From the NCBI GenBank assembly GCA_029531795.1, contig JAPEIS010000010.1, positions 1,736,001-1,800,000 of the forward strand: a stretch of DNA of 64,000 nucleotides, in the 5' to 3' direction. Shown here in pieces: positions 13,211 through 25,000 of the stretch (within the stretch, counting starts at the first letter, position 1; each line of letters opens with the position of its first letter). A program made the translations under genes and the position numbers. Under the pieces are notes generated by a model. That model saw only the letters and a list, made by a program, of their open reading frames with translations, ran no database searches and was not told where the DNA came from. The stretch comes from Sclerotinia nivalis (lineage: Eukaryota > Ascomycota > Leotiomycetes > Helotiales > Sclerotiniaceae).

Positions 13211-16200
13211 AAGGAAATAAAAAATGATTTTTGAAATATAAAGATTCTTTTTTAGGTATTAATTCTATCTTGTGATCCTATACCCGATGTGGAGGAAGTG
13301 TATTTGTATAACAAAATAGAAAAACAGGTAATTTATCTTGAAATTATAAAAAAAGTTTTTCCTTGATCTTGTTATCATTGAATGATGATTTACCATTGAG
13401 GAATTTCTCGATATTTATTTTTGTTATTTTCCGAAAATATTCTAGTTGATAGCAATAATAAACAAAATTATAAAACTTTAGAAATACTTTGATTAATATA
13501 TCAACAATATTGTCTTTTCTATATAATATATCCTTGAAGTTTTATTTCTAAAAAGCTAAGATCATTATTATTTTATATAAGCGTTCTTATCAAATAATCT
13601 TTTTTACTCGATCTAATTCCTTCTATATAAGATATATAACCTTTATTTTATCCTATTAACAAAAAAATATAAAACTAGTAATTTATAATCAATAGATATT
13701 ATCTAAATCTAATTTTATATTAAAAGTGATTTCGATCTGTTTTTTTGGGATTAGGATTGATAACAATAATAAGGGTTTATTTTTTGATATTAACTTCAGC
13801 CAACATTGTCCAGCGATTTTTTGTATCAATTTATACTAAATAAAACATCGGTTTGGTATCATTTGTACTTGAAATAATACTCCTTTATTGCAAATTCTTA
13901 TACAATAATGATTTACACCGGATATCAAGATCTTATCGATTTCAGAGTCTTCCATCGATTTATAACCTTCATCTATAAAAACTAATTCATTATAATCTTA
14001 CTCCAATAGCTTTTTTAAGATTGTCTTAAAATTTTGAATGTATATTTCATCATCTTCGTTTTCATCTTCGATAAATAATGATAAATATCAAAAAAAAATC
14101 TTCTTTACATTAAAAAAAAAAGTTTTAATTGGAGATAATACATTAAGGATTTTATTGATAGATAATTTTGTAGATATACTATTTTTGTATATTTAGTTTA
14201 TATATATTAGCGAAGGGATTGTTAATACTTGTATTGGATCGAATATACTGTAAGGGTAATAATGTATTATATAATATTGAGAGTTGAAAGAGAGAATTAT
14301 ATCCTATCAATTTATATATAGATTATGATATTGTAATTATAATAATCCGAAAATAATTAGAATTTCTTTGAAAAGTTGTGTAACGAAGAATAACTATATT
14401 TCTTTATATTATCCCATTGCTATATTTATTACAAAATAATCAATAATAATATCTGTAGTGTTTTTATCTACCAAACGGAGTTCGTAACAATATAATAAGG
14501 GTCGAATTGGAATATTATTTCGATTAACAAAAAAACAATCAACGAATGCTTTTTCTAAATATCCGCTATCAATCAAACTAATCATATTGAAGGAAAAAGA
14601 ATGCATTGGAAATATAATAATTTGAACAAATAAAGATTTGCTATCTATAGAATTGAGTTATAAAGGTTCTTTACTAATTATTACTTATCATATCTATTCT
14701 GTATCCCTTAATAATTCTTGCGAATGACTTATCGCAAAGATTAAACTTTTCCCAAATACTCTTGAATAAATATAAATAACAATGATACTATATTACAAAA
14801 AAATATATTTGATATACTTTCTGATAATACTAATATTTCTTCTTCAACAAACCCGGTGAATATATTAAAATGTTGTTGTTAATGATTATTATAACCTTAA
14901 TAATTATTTCATTAGAAACTTCTATGATCAATTAAATTAAAAGGGCGGTATTGTTGAATTTGAAACTATACTTGATATTCTCCTCGTTAGTAGCCACCTT
15001 GATTGATTAAACTACTCAAATAATATTATTGATTTTGATATAATTGATAATTACTTTTCAAATAACTACTTCTATAGAAAATACCTTTATATCCGCTTAC
15101 ATTTCTTATAGTATCAGTTTATTTCTTTGCTTCATAATCTACAATTCGATACCCAGATTATTTATAAAAATAATATAGATTATAAAGGTATTCGTACTCT
15201 CTTTGTATTTATTTTGGGGTTCTAATTGTATCGAAGTTTATAAGATCGCCTTAAATATAAAATACTAATAATACTTGTTGTTGAATATAAGTTGAACTAG
15301 ATCTCGAAGAATTTATATTATAATACTCATTATTCCAATAGTTTTGGTTTTATACTTGAAACTTCTTTCTTCATTTTTCAGTATCAATAAGTTCGCAGGG
15401 ATTTGAATTGCCTTTTATTAATACCTTCAATTCGTCGATAACTTTTTGTTTCATTGCAAAAACCATTTCTCGGAGAATCTTTTCATTAAATGTACCCAAA
15501 TATTCCAACTATGAATAAAAAAAAGGAAATAGGGTTTTTTCGTCCATTTTGAATTTATTGAATTTGATTATTACCTTATATTCAACATCAATTGAAATAT
15601 AAAAACTATTGAATTTCTTCAAGAATACATTTGTAATAATAAATTCCAATATATCATCTATAATTCCTTCAATATCCTTTCGTCTTTTTTATCGAATTGT
15701 TCTTTTCAAAAGCGAAACTATATATAACAATTTTTTTTATTCTGTATCGAAAATTGCAAGATTGTTTTTCCAACAGATATATAAACCCATCTTTCAATCT
15801 TCATATTCGTTTTGTCAAATCAAAAGGTTTGTTTTTTTATCTTTAAACAGTTCAAGATTTTTCGTAGTTTGTTATAATCGATAAATTGATATAGCAAAGT
15901 TTACGCCAATAGATGATTAATCAAGTTGTTTCTGAAAATCAAAGTTCTGAATCATTAATCTCATATTAACTGTATTGCTTAATTACAGATCTCCTTATAA
16001 TATATATATTTTTTATCAATATTGTTCTGTTTGAATTAGTATCCGTTCTATGAAACTAAACAAATATTATATATATACAACAATTTCAGGATTTTGTATA
16101 TTGATAAACATATTGGAAACAGAAATTGAATCTTTAAGGTCTCTATCTCCAACACTAAAAAGCTCATATACAAACCATTAATAATTAAAGAAAACAAACT

Positions 16201-16554
16201 TAATATACTCTCGGAGTTCAAACATTGTCTTTGATCGGATTGAAGGTATCGATGATTCTGGTAGGGTTGATTGAATAGTATCCGATATAATGATAGATTA
16301 TTTAAGATAATCTTTAATTTCGAATATATAACGACATAATACTAATTAAATCGAGGTTTGGATCTAAATCTGAATCTAGATCTGAATCTGAATCTGGATC
16401 TGAATCTGAACTGGAATCGAATTAAAACATTGTTTATTGTTTATCGACGTATTAATAATCGAAGTTTCCGAGTATTTTGTGAAATTGATTATTTGGCAAA
16501 ACTGGACTATCTTTCCTGTTCAACAATAGAGTCTTTATGAAGGGTAGAATATAC

Positions 16555-16700
16555 TATCACAATAGTGGTAGGGTGCTTTAAGATATGATGATATTCTACG
16601 AAGAAGGAAGAAGGTGCTAGGAAGAGCGCCGACTATATGGGGGATGGGTGCCTTAGGCAGCCATGCAGACTAGCTAGGAACGGGTTACGAACCCGTGACA
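16555..16700 (-). repeat. 146-bp 5' LTR of element D
   Basis: It runs from TATCAC to GTGACA on the plus strand. Its outer part is the most GC-rich of all copies (CGGGTTACGAACCCGTGACA), and TAATC follows directly. Confidence 0.92.
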
Positions 16701-17302
16701 TAATCTTTATTCGATTGATAATCTTTACTTTTATAGTATTTCATTATTGAAGGATTTATAAAAATAAATAATAAAGTTATAATATAGAAAACAAAGAAAT
16801 CGATTATTCTATAATATTTATAGTTTTGAACAAAAGAAAGAAGTATATTATAATTTAAACAAATAAATAAATAATGCGATTTATTAATAAACAATATATT
16901 TACAATCGGAGTAACTATTCTAATCTGTAGGATAGTTAAGTTCCTCGATGATAAGATATATAGGATTTCGGGGATGTAGAGATCGGATAGTTATCATTTG
17001 AAGAATAATATATATATAGTTTTCTTTTGTTAATATCAAAGATATCGCCTTGGAAATACATTTCATATAAATAGGATTATATAAAACGAAGGGTGTATAA
17101 AGGAAGAAGGTACTAAAACAGACTGGAAGTCTATTCCAGGATTAGATTAGCTATAATATGAACCAGAGGATCTTCGATCCCTGGTGATGTTCCGATTAGA
17201 GGTGCTAGCGTTCTGTAGGGGATATATAAACAATCCTTCGGGCTATATAATACGAAATCAATGAAATCAATTCTTCTCCTTTTTGTAATAAGCTCTGTGA
17301 TT
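16701..17302 (+). other. AT-rich non-coding junction with a possible second-family LTR
   Basis: No gene is seen. The left part is AT-rich. From about 17187 to 17308 the DNA reads like an LTR of another retroelement: it starts TGTTCCGATT, has the box GATATATAAAC, then AATCAATGAAATCAATTCTT, and ends near CATCACA. The match to MFS coding sequence stops exactly there. No target duplication was found, so the LTR call is weak. Confidence 0.35.
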
Positions 17303-18681
17303 CATCACACCTTGGAAATATATAGCAAGGTAGTAAGGTGTTATCACATTGTTTGCAAACAGGAAGAAAATGTTAAACGCAGCCGAATAAACCACACCTT
17401 TTTTGACCATTTGAAAAGGAATCATCGCAGAGTCTCCTTTTTTGTACTCCCATATCAAGAAAAGAGCCAGATTAGCAGCGGATCCGCAGAAGAGACCAAT
17501 GATTGTGGCACAGCCCCAGGGATACGTTGAACCACCCCATTCAAGAGCCAGAAGAAACATGGTCATGGTTGGGGCGAAAAGCAGGCAACCTGCGAGATCT
17601 AGTTCATGGAAGAGAGAGGTGAAGGTCGTGCGCTCAGCCTTCCGAACCCGAATATTGGGCACAGTTACCCAAAGTAAAATAGCTATTGCAATCCCACCGA
17701 TTGGAAGGTTGATGTAGAAACCTAGTTTTGATCTTAGCCATTGTCAACGGTCTTGCCAGGGATGCAAAGGTTACTCCATCTCCATGTTGTATATTCTGTA
17801 AATACGCCACCAATTAACGGGCCCAATACAACGCCTAATTGACCAACTGCAAGAGTCAGAGTTGTACCTAGTGAGGGTGTAAATAAACAGACTTGATCCT
17901 GTAATACCAAAGTACACTGTAATTTGAACGATTAGTAGGGATCGAGTGGAACTTGGATGCGTGCCAGAACATACAAGCTCTTTTCTCAAGAGGCACAGAG
18001 GCGGAGACTATTGTAAGCGCCCCATTTCCTACTCCGGCACTACCCATGCCGGCAATAGCTCTCCCTACTATCAACATGCTAGAGGAAGTTGCAAGAGCGC
18101 ATATTAAGGATCCGAATTCAAAGAGGGCAAGAAAGGTTATGTAGGTGTACTGCAGTGTTGTTAACCTCCTAATCGAGAAAGGTTCGGGACTCGCAGCAGC
18201 AACTGACTTTCAAACTGAAATGAGCATATAACTTGCCCGTTATAGGTTGAAGAGCAGAGCCAGTCAAATGGTAGTAGGAGGACAGTTAACGTTCTACGAG
18301 ATTGAGTCACCTGGTCAACAAATAAGCGCTTTCATACCACCCAACATCCTGGAGAGAATGAAACTCGCTTGTAATCTTAGGAATTGCCTTCCCAAAAAGT
18401 CAGCATTACGGAAGCTTTGGATATCGGAATTCATTTACCGTGGATACTATGGACGTGTCGAGCGTTATGAGAAAAGCAGTCAGGGTTACTGCTGATGTAA
18501 TTGCAGCCAATCGAATTCCGGTTACGTATTGTAGACCACTTCTATCGTTCGAATGGGACTCAATTGGACGGTGACCATCAGTTTGAATGTTTTCTAGCTC
18601 TTGCACAACAACATTTTTGCTAAGCAAAGCAGGTCGATTGTCCGGTGCGCCATCTGCAGTTTCAGTGAGTGGTTTCCCCAT
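17303..18681 (-). pseudogene. Truncated DHA2-type MFS transporter pseudogene
   Basis: A drug-efflux-type major facilitator begins at ATG 18681 (MGKPLTETADG...) with TM1 around RLAAITSAVTLTAFLI and the motif TLDTSIVST. Inferred exons: 18681-18439, 18387-18311, 18259-18208, 18149-17975, 17916-17893, 17867-17775 and 17721-about 17303. They give family motifs: [60 protein letters not shown]. Three lesions are visible. The acceptor before 18259 reads GG instead of AG. The intron 17868-17892 is only 25 nt. The coding match ends at YYLAIYFQGV, about 360 of an expected 530-580 residues, at the AT-rich retroelement border. Base composition is normal, so decay came by truncation rather than heavy RIP. 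Confidence 0.8.
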
Positions 18682-21600
18682 ACTTGCTTATTGTAGCGAG
18701 TCGTCAGCGTGATTGTTTGGCATGAAGGAAGTCAAGTGCTTCAGTAGTTAACAGAGTCGGCGGGGTTGCCAAGACCCTTTTAAAAGTCACAGCACGCAAC
18801 ATGCCGCCACCAATAAATAATTCCCCAACTGTTGGCATACTGTGCCGCTTTATCCTACTCTCCTCCCGTTGACTAAATGCTATTTAGTGGGGATTTATCG
18901 ATAGAATAACAAGAAAAACTACCAAGTAAATTTTGATGATCTTCTGTGTGGCAAGGGTCCCCATGATACCCTTTCCTAGATCAATTAGAGCAAAATCTGG
19001 GAGTTTAGCCATTCCTAAAATACCAATCTACGTAATGTGAATCCGGCCCACTAAATAACATTCACTAAAGAGCCCGAAGCCCCATAAAATATCCAAAAGA
19101 GGAAGGGAAAAGATAAGAAATTCTGAAAAGCTCGGAACATTATTCTTCTCTTTCGTGAATGAAGGTTAAGTAATGTAAATACCTATAGTAATGTATCGGC
19201 GTCAAACAAAGAGAAACTCATGATATTCTATGTAGTAAAAGTCTTGTTAAGATACTATGAAAAACCCAAGATGGTACAACCATTCCGTGATCGATTTCTG
19301 AGTCGATTACGTGTAATTCACTCATCAATTTTCACTCATGACAAAAATGCACAATGAGAATTTCAAGAACTTTCAAGCTCAAAGCGATTCCGATGTTGAG
19401 AGGGAGATCCTGCTAGATCCATTATCTGTTGTTATAAATCGGGTTGGAAATCAGAATCCCGTTTACATATGGAAAACACTTTACTCATATAGAGTGTAAA
19501 GATCTACAGGTCTTGGCGGACGTTGTTAGGTTTTGGCGGGCATTGCGGCTCAAAAGCTTAATCGTGCGTTTACTGTAAAGAACCAGTACTAGCAAGATCT
19601 ACAGCACCTTACTGTAGAGAACCAGTGGCAAGGGGCATTTACCACTATCAGCTGGATACTCGAGTACACAGCGAGACATGTAGAAACCAATAGTCTCCCT
19701 GAAAGGTCGAGACTCGCCGTGTTGACAGATTGTTAATAATTATTTATTTATTCGTAGGTGTGGCGGTATCTTGTTCCTATAATGCTCTTCTGGAAATAGG
19801 AATATTTGTATGTTCTTGCCAGAGCCTTGATTATGCAAGAAGTAATCGAAAAGGTATTTGCAAGGTCAACAGTGCGAAGTTGCAGCCACTAAAGTTTGTC
19901 ACCAGGGATTATTTCGAGCTAGGGGGTTGTTTGATATTGTTATATTGACACTTTCTCGAAGTCTCAAGAGTCAAAAAGGATTTGGCGCGTGGGGTGGAAA
20001 GAACTCGCTTGCCAGTGAAGAAACTGCTTATGGCCTTCTAACCCTGAGGCCATATATGCCCGTGTCAACAGTGGTCGCAATTCACATCAAATTAGCAATT
20101 GACATAGGCCGAAAAGTCTTTGCTATCTCAAGGTCAATATTGGATGGAGATAGAATGCTTGTGGATTTAGAAGGTCAAATATGGCTCTCAAATCAGCACA
20201 CTCAACTATTGCTTGGCTGCCTTGAACCAGTGTAAAGCAAAGTCTCCGTAAAGTCAAAATATTCACTCCCACTTTACACTTAACAATAAGGCATAACAAA
20301 CGTTTCTGGTTTCTATTCTCGTGTTCCGGTTTTCTGCCAACGAACCCGCTTGTAGAATAGAAGCCTAGCTTGTCGAGAGTTAATCATCCCCTTCCAAAGC
20401 TACAGAGATTCAGACTTGAGATCTTCCCGCGAACAAACATGGCGGAAGATAAATACCTGGAATGTATCCCTTGAATCTGGACCATGACTAACAGTCTCTC
20501 ACAGAAGGATGGTCTTGAAAAAGATATACTATGAGAAATTATGGTTGTTGCCATGCTTCACTATCAAATAGATTGGTACATGGAAGGATTTGGAAAGTAT
20601 CTTACCAGTGATTTAGATTCTGTTATATGCCTCATACGTCGTCTGTGTTGAAAATCCAACGCTACCACGGAGGCCAGCTTTCCCAAGCACCAGAAAGACA
20701 CTTGTCTTCAAAGTTATGAAAAAGAGAACGACATCGTCATTTAAATCCGTGATAACCAGAATGACAGTATTCACAATTGTGAAAATCACGAGAACGATCG
20801 ATCGTGGTGTTCAATATGAAAAGCAACAGAATCGCAATTGTACTCTTGAAGCTGCTGCTCTCTTCCAGGTTGCAGGGATAGCGACCGCCAATATTGCGAC
20901 AGTGAATGGAGTAGGGCAGATAGATGAAGGCACTCAAAAGGTTGAAAGATACCTGGACGAAAATGGTAATGAAAATGAAAAGCACCAGAATGAAAATGAC
21001 ATAAAAGATGAAAAGCAGCTGAGCAAATTCACCACGCACGCAAAAGGATAAAATGTACTAGAACGACAACAGAACCTCAACTAGTTTTGCTGTGCCAACA
21101 AGTCTCGTTGAAGGGAAAACAATCCCGAGCCATTTCATCAACTTCATTGTACAATATCCTAAAGTAACATCTTAAGCTTCATCGCCCTATATATGCACAA
21201 AGGCTTTGTTCGACACAAGATGGATGTTTCTTCTTGCTCGTGCCACACAGGAAGAAGATAGGTAAATCCCAATTGCGATGCCCGCGTCAGGCCATCTCCA
21301 CTATACATATGCATGGGCACAATTGTTTAGACAAATGCTCGTACCTCCTACTATCATTGGATCCTCAATGATCCAGCTGATCGATATCATGCCAGTTGTC
21401 CGTACTCATTATGTATGTTTCTATTGCCTCAATGGGTGTCCATTGAGGATTACTATGGTAGGATACAAACAAGTAGGACACTCGTACGGTGATTAGGGTT
21501 ATTATTGTGGCAGATGCTTCGTGCATTTGAAATCATCTATCGTACGTGTCATTCATTGGATCCGGTTAACCTTATTGACTGGACTGTCGCGTGACTTTGT

Positions 21601-22061
21601 GTTGTTGATGCCTGATACTTCAGGAATTAAAAGATTTCTCTTGCCGTACACCTCAACCACTTTCATTAAATTTATTTATCTATTGACCCCATTCTCTTTA
21701 CAGCTCGTGTATCTTCTCTTCTGTTCCCTTTCTATCAACAATAAAAGCTCAACCATAAACAAATTCTTCTCATATTAGGTTCAAACAATATCAAAAGCTT
21801 AGACAAATTACTTCAAGTCTTTGCAGTTGACTCCATACTTTTTTCCTGCAACATCCCTAAATACCCATTTTGATTTCGACTTCTTCATCTCGATATTTCG
21901 CGCATTGTTATGACATCCATTTCCGTAATCTTGTTTCCCTAGTGATCAAGGTTCATCGACTTCATCCGAGAGGGCGCGACAATCATTGTAATCATTGATT
22001 CTCGGTCCTGTCAGCCACCAAGTCGCGTCATTCAAACACTGATATCAGCCGTACCATCGCG
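18682..22061. other. Intergenic, no convincing gene
   Basis: Short ORFs occur but none has a recognisable domain. At 20737-21147 the minus strand has one frame with a single in-frame TAG (MKLMKWLGIVFPSTRLVG, then a frame with a strongly hydrophobic FIFYVIFILVLFIF segment). It could be a decayed small membrane protein. The ORF at 19858-20235 (+) has no support beyond being open. Around 19570-19640 there is an imperfect direct repeat (CTGTAAAGAACCAGTACTAG and CTGTAGAGAACCAGTGGCAAG). The last 300 bases, rich in CTTC and TCGAC, are the likely promoter and 5' leader of the nucleoporin. Confidence 0.5.
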
Positions 22062-25000
22062 ATGGATTCGCCGAAACAAGCAAATGCTGCTCAGCTGGCA
22101 GCCCGCAGTATCAAAGCAAAACCTAAAGGCAGGTTGAATAACCAGAAAGGTGGCTTCGCGCCCGTGCAAAATAACAACCCTAATAATAATGCTGCCGTTG
22201 GTGGAGGAGGTGGCGGCGGTCTGTTCGGTGGAAGTATATCTGCTCCTGGTTCATTCAACTTCGCAGCACCATCCGGAACACCAACTTTCACTCCTTCATT
22301 TGGAAACTCAACATCCAATCCATTCGCTGCGCCCACCAACGAAGACCCCCGTGCAGATACTACAGGTGAAGAAGCTTTGCGAAAGGAAAAGGTGTTCACC
22401 AGTGGATTCAGATCGGGTGGTGGAAATGAAGAGGCCTTGTTTGCTGCTCATTCCCCATACCATCATAATCAACAACCGTCAAATACTTTAGACGCCTCGA
22501 ATAATACACAACCACCAAGTCTTTTCGGCGCAGGAAACGCGATACAGCCAAATGGAGGTGGATTACAATTTGGATCGTCAACATCGCAGAATCAAACAGG
22601 AAATTCTATATTTGGTGGCTTCAGTTTTCCACCTACATCACAAGCAACAAACAACAGTAGTAATTCTTCATTTGCCTTCGGTTCCTCGTCACAAACCCCA
22701 ATGAACACTAGCACTCCAGCTTTCAATTTTGGTGCGACGAATTCTGGTCAGGCAGAAAATTCTCTGGGTTTTGGCGCAAATTCACCTTCGAAAGCGCAAA
22801 ATCCTCTCACCTTTGAAAATAAAAAAGCAAGTAATTTTAATTGCGACCCTTCTTCGTCTTTTTCCGTTCTTGATAATTGCAGTTTCGACCCTGCCCCTTC
22901 TTCTGTTCCTGTTAATTCCAATTTCTCTTGTTCAACAACTTTCCCTACTAATCATTTCGACAATCCAACCTTTGATCAACAGTTCTTCCACACAAACGAA
23001 GATATTACAAACATGTTTGGAGACTACAAAGTTGAATATCCCGGAGATGCTGGGCAAGCGCCAGCACAAAGTTCCCAAATTCAGTACCCAATAGGTCAAT
23101 TAGGATTGGCCGCCAATATGAGCTATCCTGAAGGTCTACCAGCTACAACAGCAACTAGCTCCATCTTTGGCAACACACCTTTGCTAGCGGCCCATCGTGC
23201 TAACCCATTTCATTTTGTACAGGACGATTCAATTACCTCTTTTGGACAGAACCATACCAATAGCTCATTCGGACAGAATAATACCAGCAATTCCTTTGGT
23301 GCTCAAAATAACTCTTTTGGCGGTTCCTTTGGTGGCTCCTTTGGGAACCAAGCCAACACGAGCTTTGCTGGTCTCAATTCTACCAATGTTGCCCCGGAAA
23401 ACTCCCAGAACCTGTTCGGCAACATGACCGCAGCGACACCTGCTCCACCTTCCTCGAGTGTTTTCACCTCGTCCTTCCCCGCAACCACATCTGCTCCAAG
23501 CACCACGAACATGTTTGGAAGTGCCGCTTCTTCATTCCCTACTACATCTGCACCAAGCACTACAAATTTGTTTGGCAATGTTAATTCATCATTCCCTCCT
23601 GCTACTGCTTCAACCACTCCACTTTTTGGTGCTGCTAAGCCTGTCGAATCTACTACACCTGCTATGAATGCCCCACTTTTTGGTGGCCTTAATAAGCCTG
23701 CCGATTCAACTCCATCTGCTCCAAGTACTTCATTCTTCGGTGGTTTCAAGCCTACCGAATCGACTCCTTCTGCTGCAAGCACTTCATTTTTTGGTGGTCT
23801 CAAGCCTGTCGAGCCGACGCCATCCGCTTCAGGCAATCCACTTTTTGGTGGTTCCAAGCCTACTGACCCAACTCCAGCTTCTTCAAGCACATCAAATATA
23901 TTCGCCAAACCCTCATCCGCACCTACTCCTGCATCAACTTTCACCGGCTTCAGCAAACCGGCAGAATCAACTGCAGATCTCTTTAACCATAACAATCAGA
24001 GCAATGGCCAAAGCAATAACTTGTTTGGATCAAAATCTGCAGAAGAGCCAAAGGACAAGCAAACTCTTAATCTTTTCAACAAACCCGTCGGGCAACAACA
24101 CTCTGAGCAAAATGCAATGGACAACACGACGGAAAAGACTCCAGCAAAGACCCCAAATGCTCTTTTCGCAGGCTTTGGTAAGGCAAATCCCTCGGCAGAA
24201 CATCAGCTCGGCGGTGCGGCCAAGGAACAATCTGTAAGTCACTTTTCCGACTCCTCAATTGACGACAGGAAGAATGCTAATCTTTCAAAGTTCGCTGCTG
24301 CTCCATCCAACGGCCAAGCTGCGTCTTCATTCAAGATTCGTGGTAGTGCTGAGGCGTCCGGTTTGAATAATGCTTCTTCTATTTTCAAACCAGTCGATCC
24401 TTCTGCAGACGCAGCACATCACCTGCCAAACAACGCGCTTGGTAGCTTTCCTTCTCAAACACAAGACACCCAAGCCTTGAACGGATCACCAAATAACGCT
24501 TCTGTTTGCAACTCGCTCGCTCTGAGTGCTCCTACAAATGCATCCTCGCAGCCTCCACCTCTTGATAATAAAGCACTTGCTCCTGGTAGATTGTCCGATT
24601 TTGAGTTTCAAGTTTCTGAACCTACGGACTTGGAGATGGAGAGAAATATGCCTCCTAACTTTGATACAGTGCAAAGAAACGAATTCAAGGCACTTTGGCG
24701 TATCGCATCTGTGCAAAGAGCAATGGCAGCCTACTTCCATCATCTACCACCTGGCGCGGACCCATCAAGGGGACTGGCATGGATGGAGGCTAAAAAGAAA
24801 GAGATTCTCGCAGAACATAAGATTGATTACATTTCAAACAAGCGAGGCAGAGCACAAGCTGGTCTTGAGAACGACGAGAACCAAGAAAACATGAGTCCTC
24901 AGAAGCGAATCAGACAAGACAAAGAACGCCCACATCGTGTTCCGAGCCCTGAAAAGCGCTCGCGAAGTACTCGGAGCCCTGATAAACGCCCACGTGCGAC

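Larger units (their letters stand above)
9881..16700 (-). mobile_element. Complete RIP-decayed Ty3/gypsy retrotransposon D (inverted)
   Basis: The element is 6820 bp on the minus strand, with LTRs at 16555-16700 (5') and 9881-10026 (3') and a perfect target duplication TAATC (9876-9880 and 16701-16705). It is the same family as A, with a gag-like Asp/Ser-rich repeat near 16345-16420, RT at about 12560-13200 and integrase at about 10760-11550. It lies tail-to-tail with B/A, so the two halves of the block form a long imperfect inverted repeat. Its 5' LTR is nearly unmutated at the outer end (ACGGGTTACGAACCCGTGACA region), while the interior is strongly decayed. Confidence 0.92.

Noticed and set aside
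17160..17190. Possible tRNA arm (GGATCTTCGATCCCTGG)
   Set aside because: Only a short hairpin; no acceptor stem, D arm or anticodon arm could be fitted.
17442..18495. Plus ORFs of 60-91 codons over the MFS region
   Set aside because: Opposite strand of recognisable MFS exons with motifs and splice sites.
23303..23995. 230-codon minus ORF inside the nucleoporin, and other long antisense or shifted frames at 22091-27155
   Set aside because: Shadow frames of the low-complexity FG and Ser/Thr/Pro-rich coding sequence; repetitive Gly/Val/Leu patterns mirror the sense codons.
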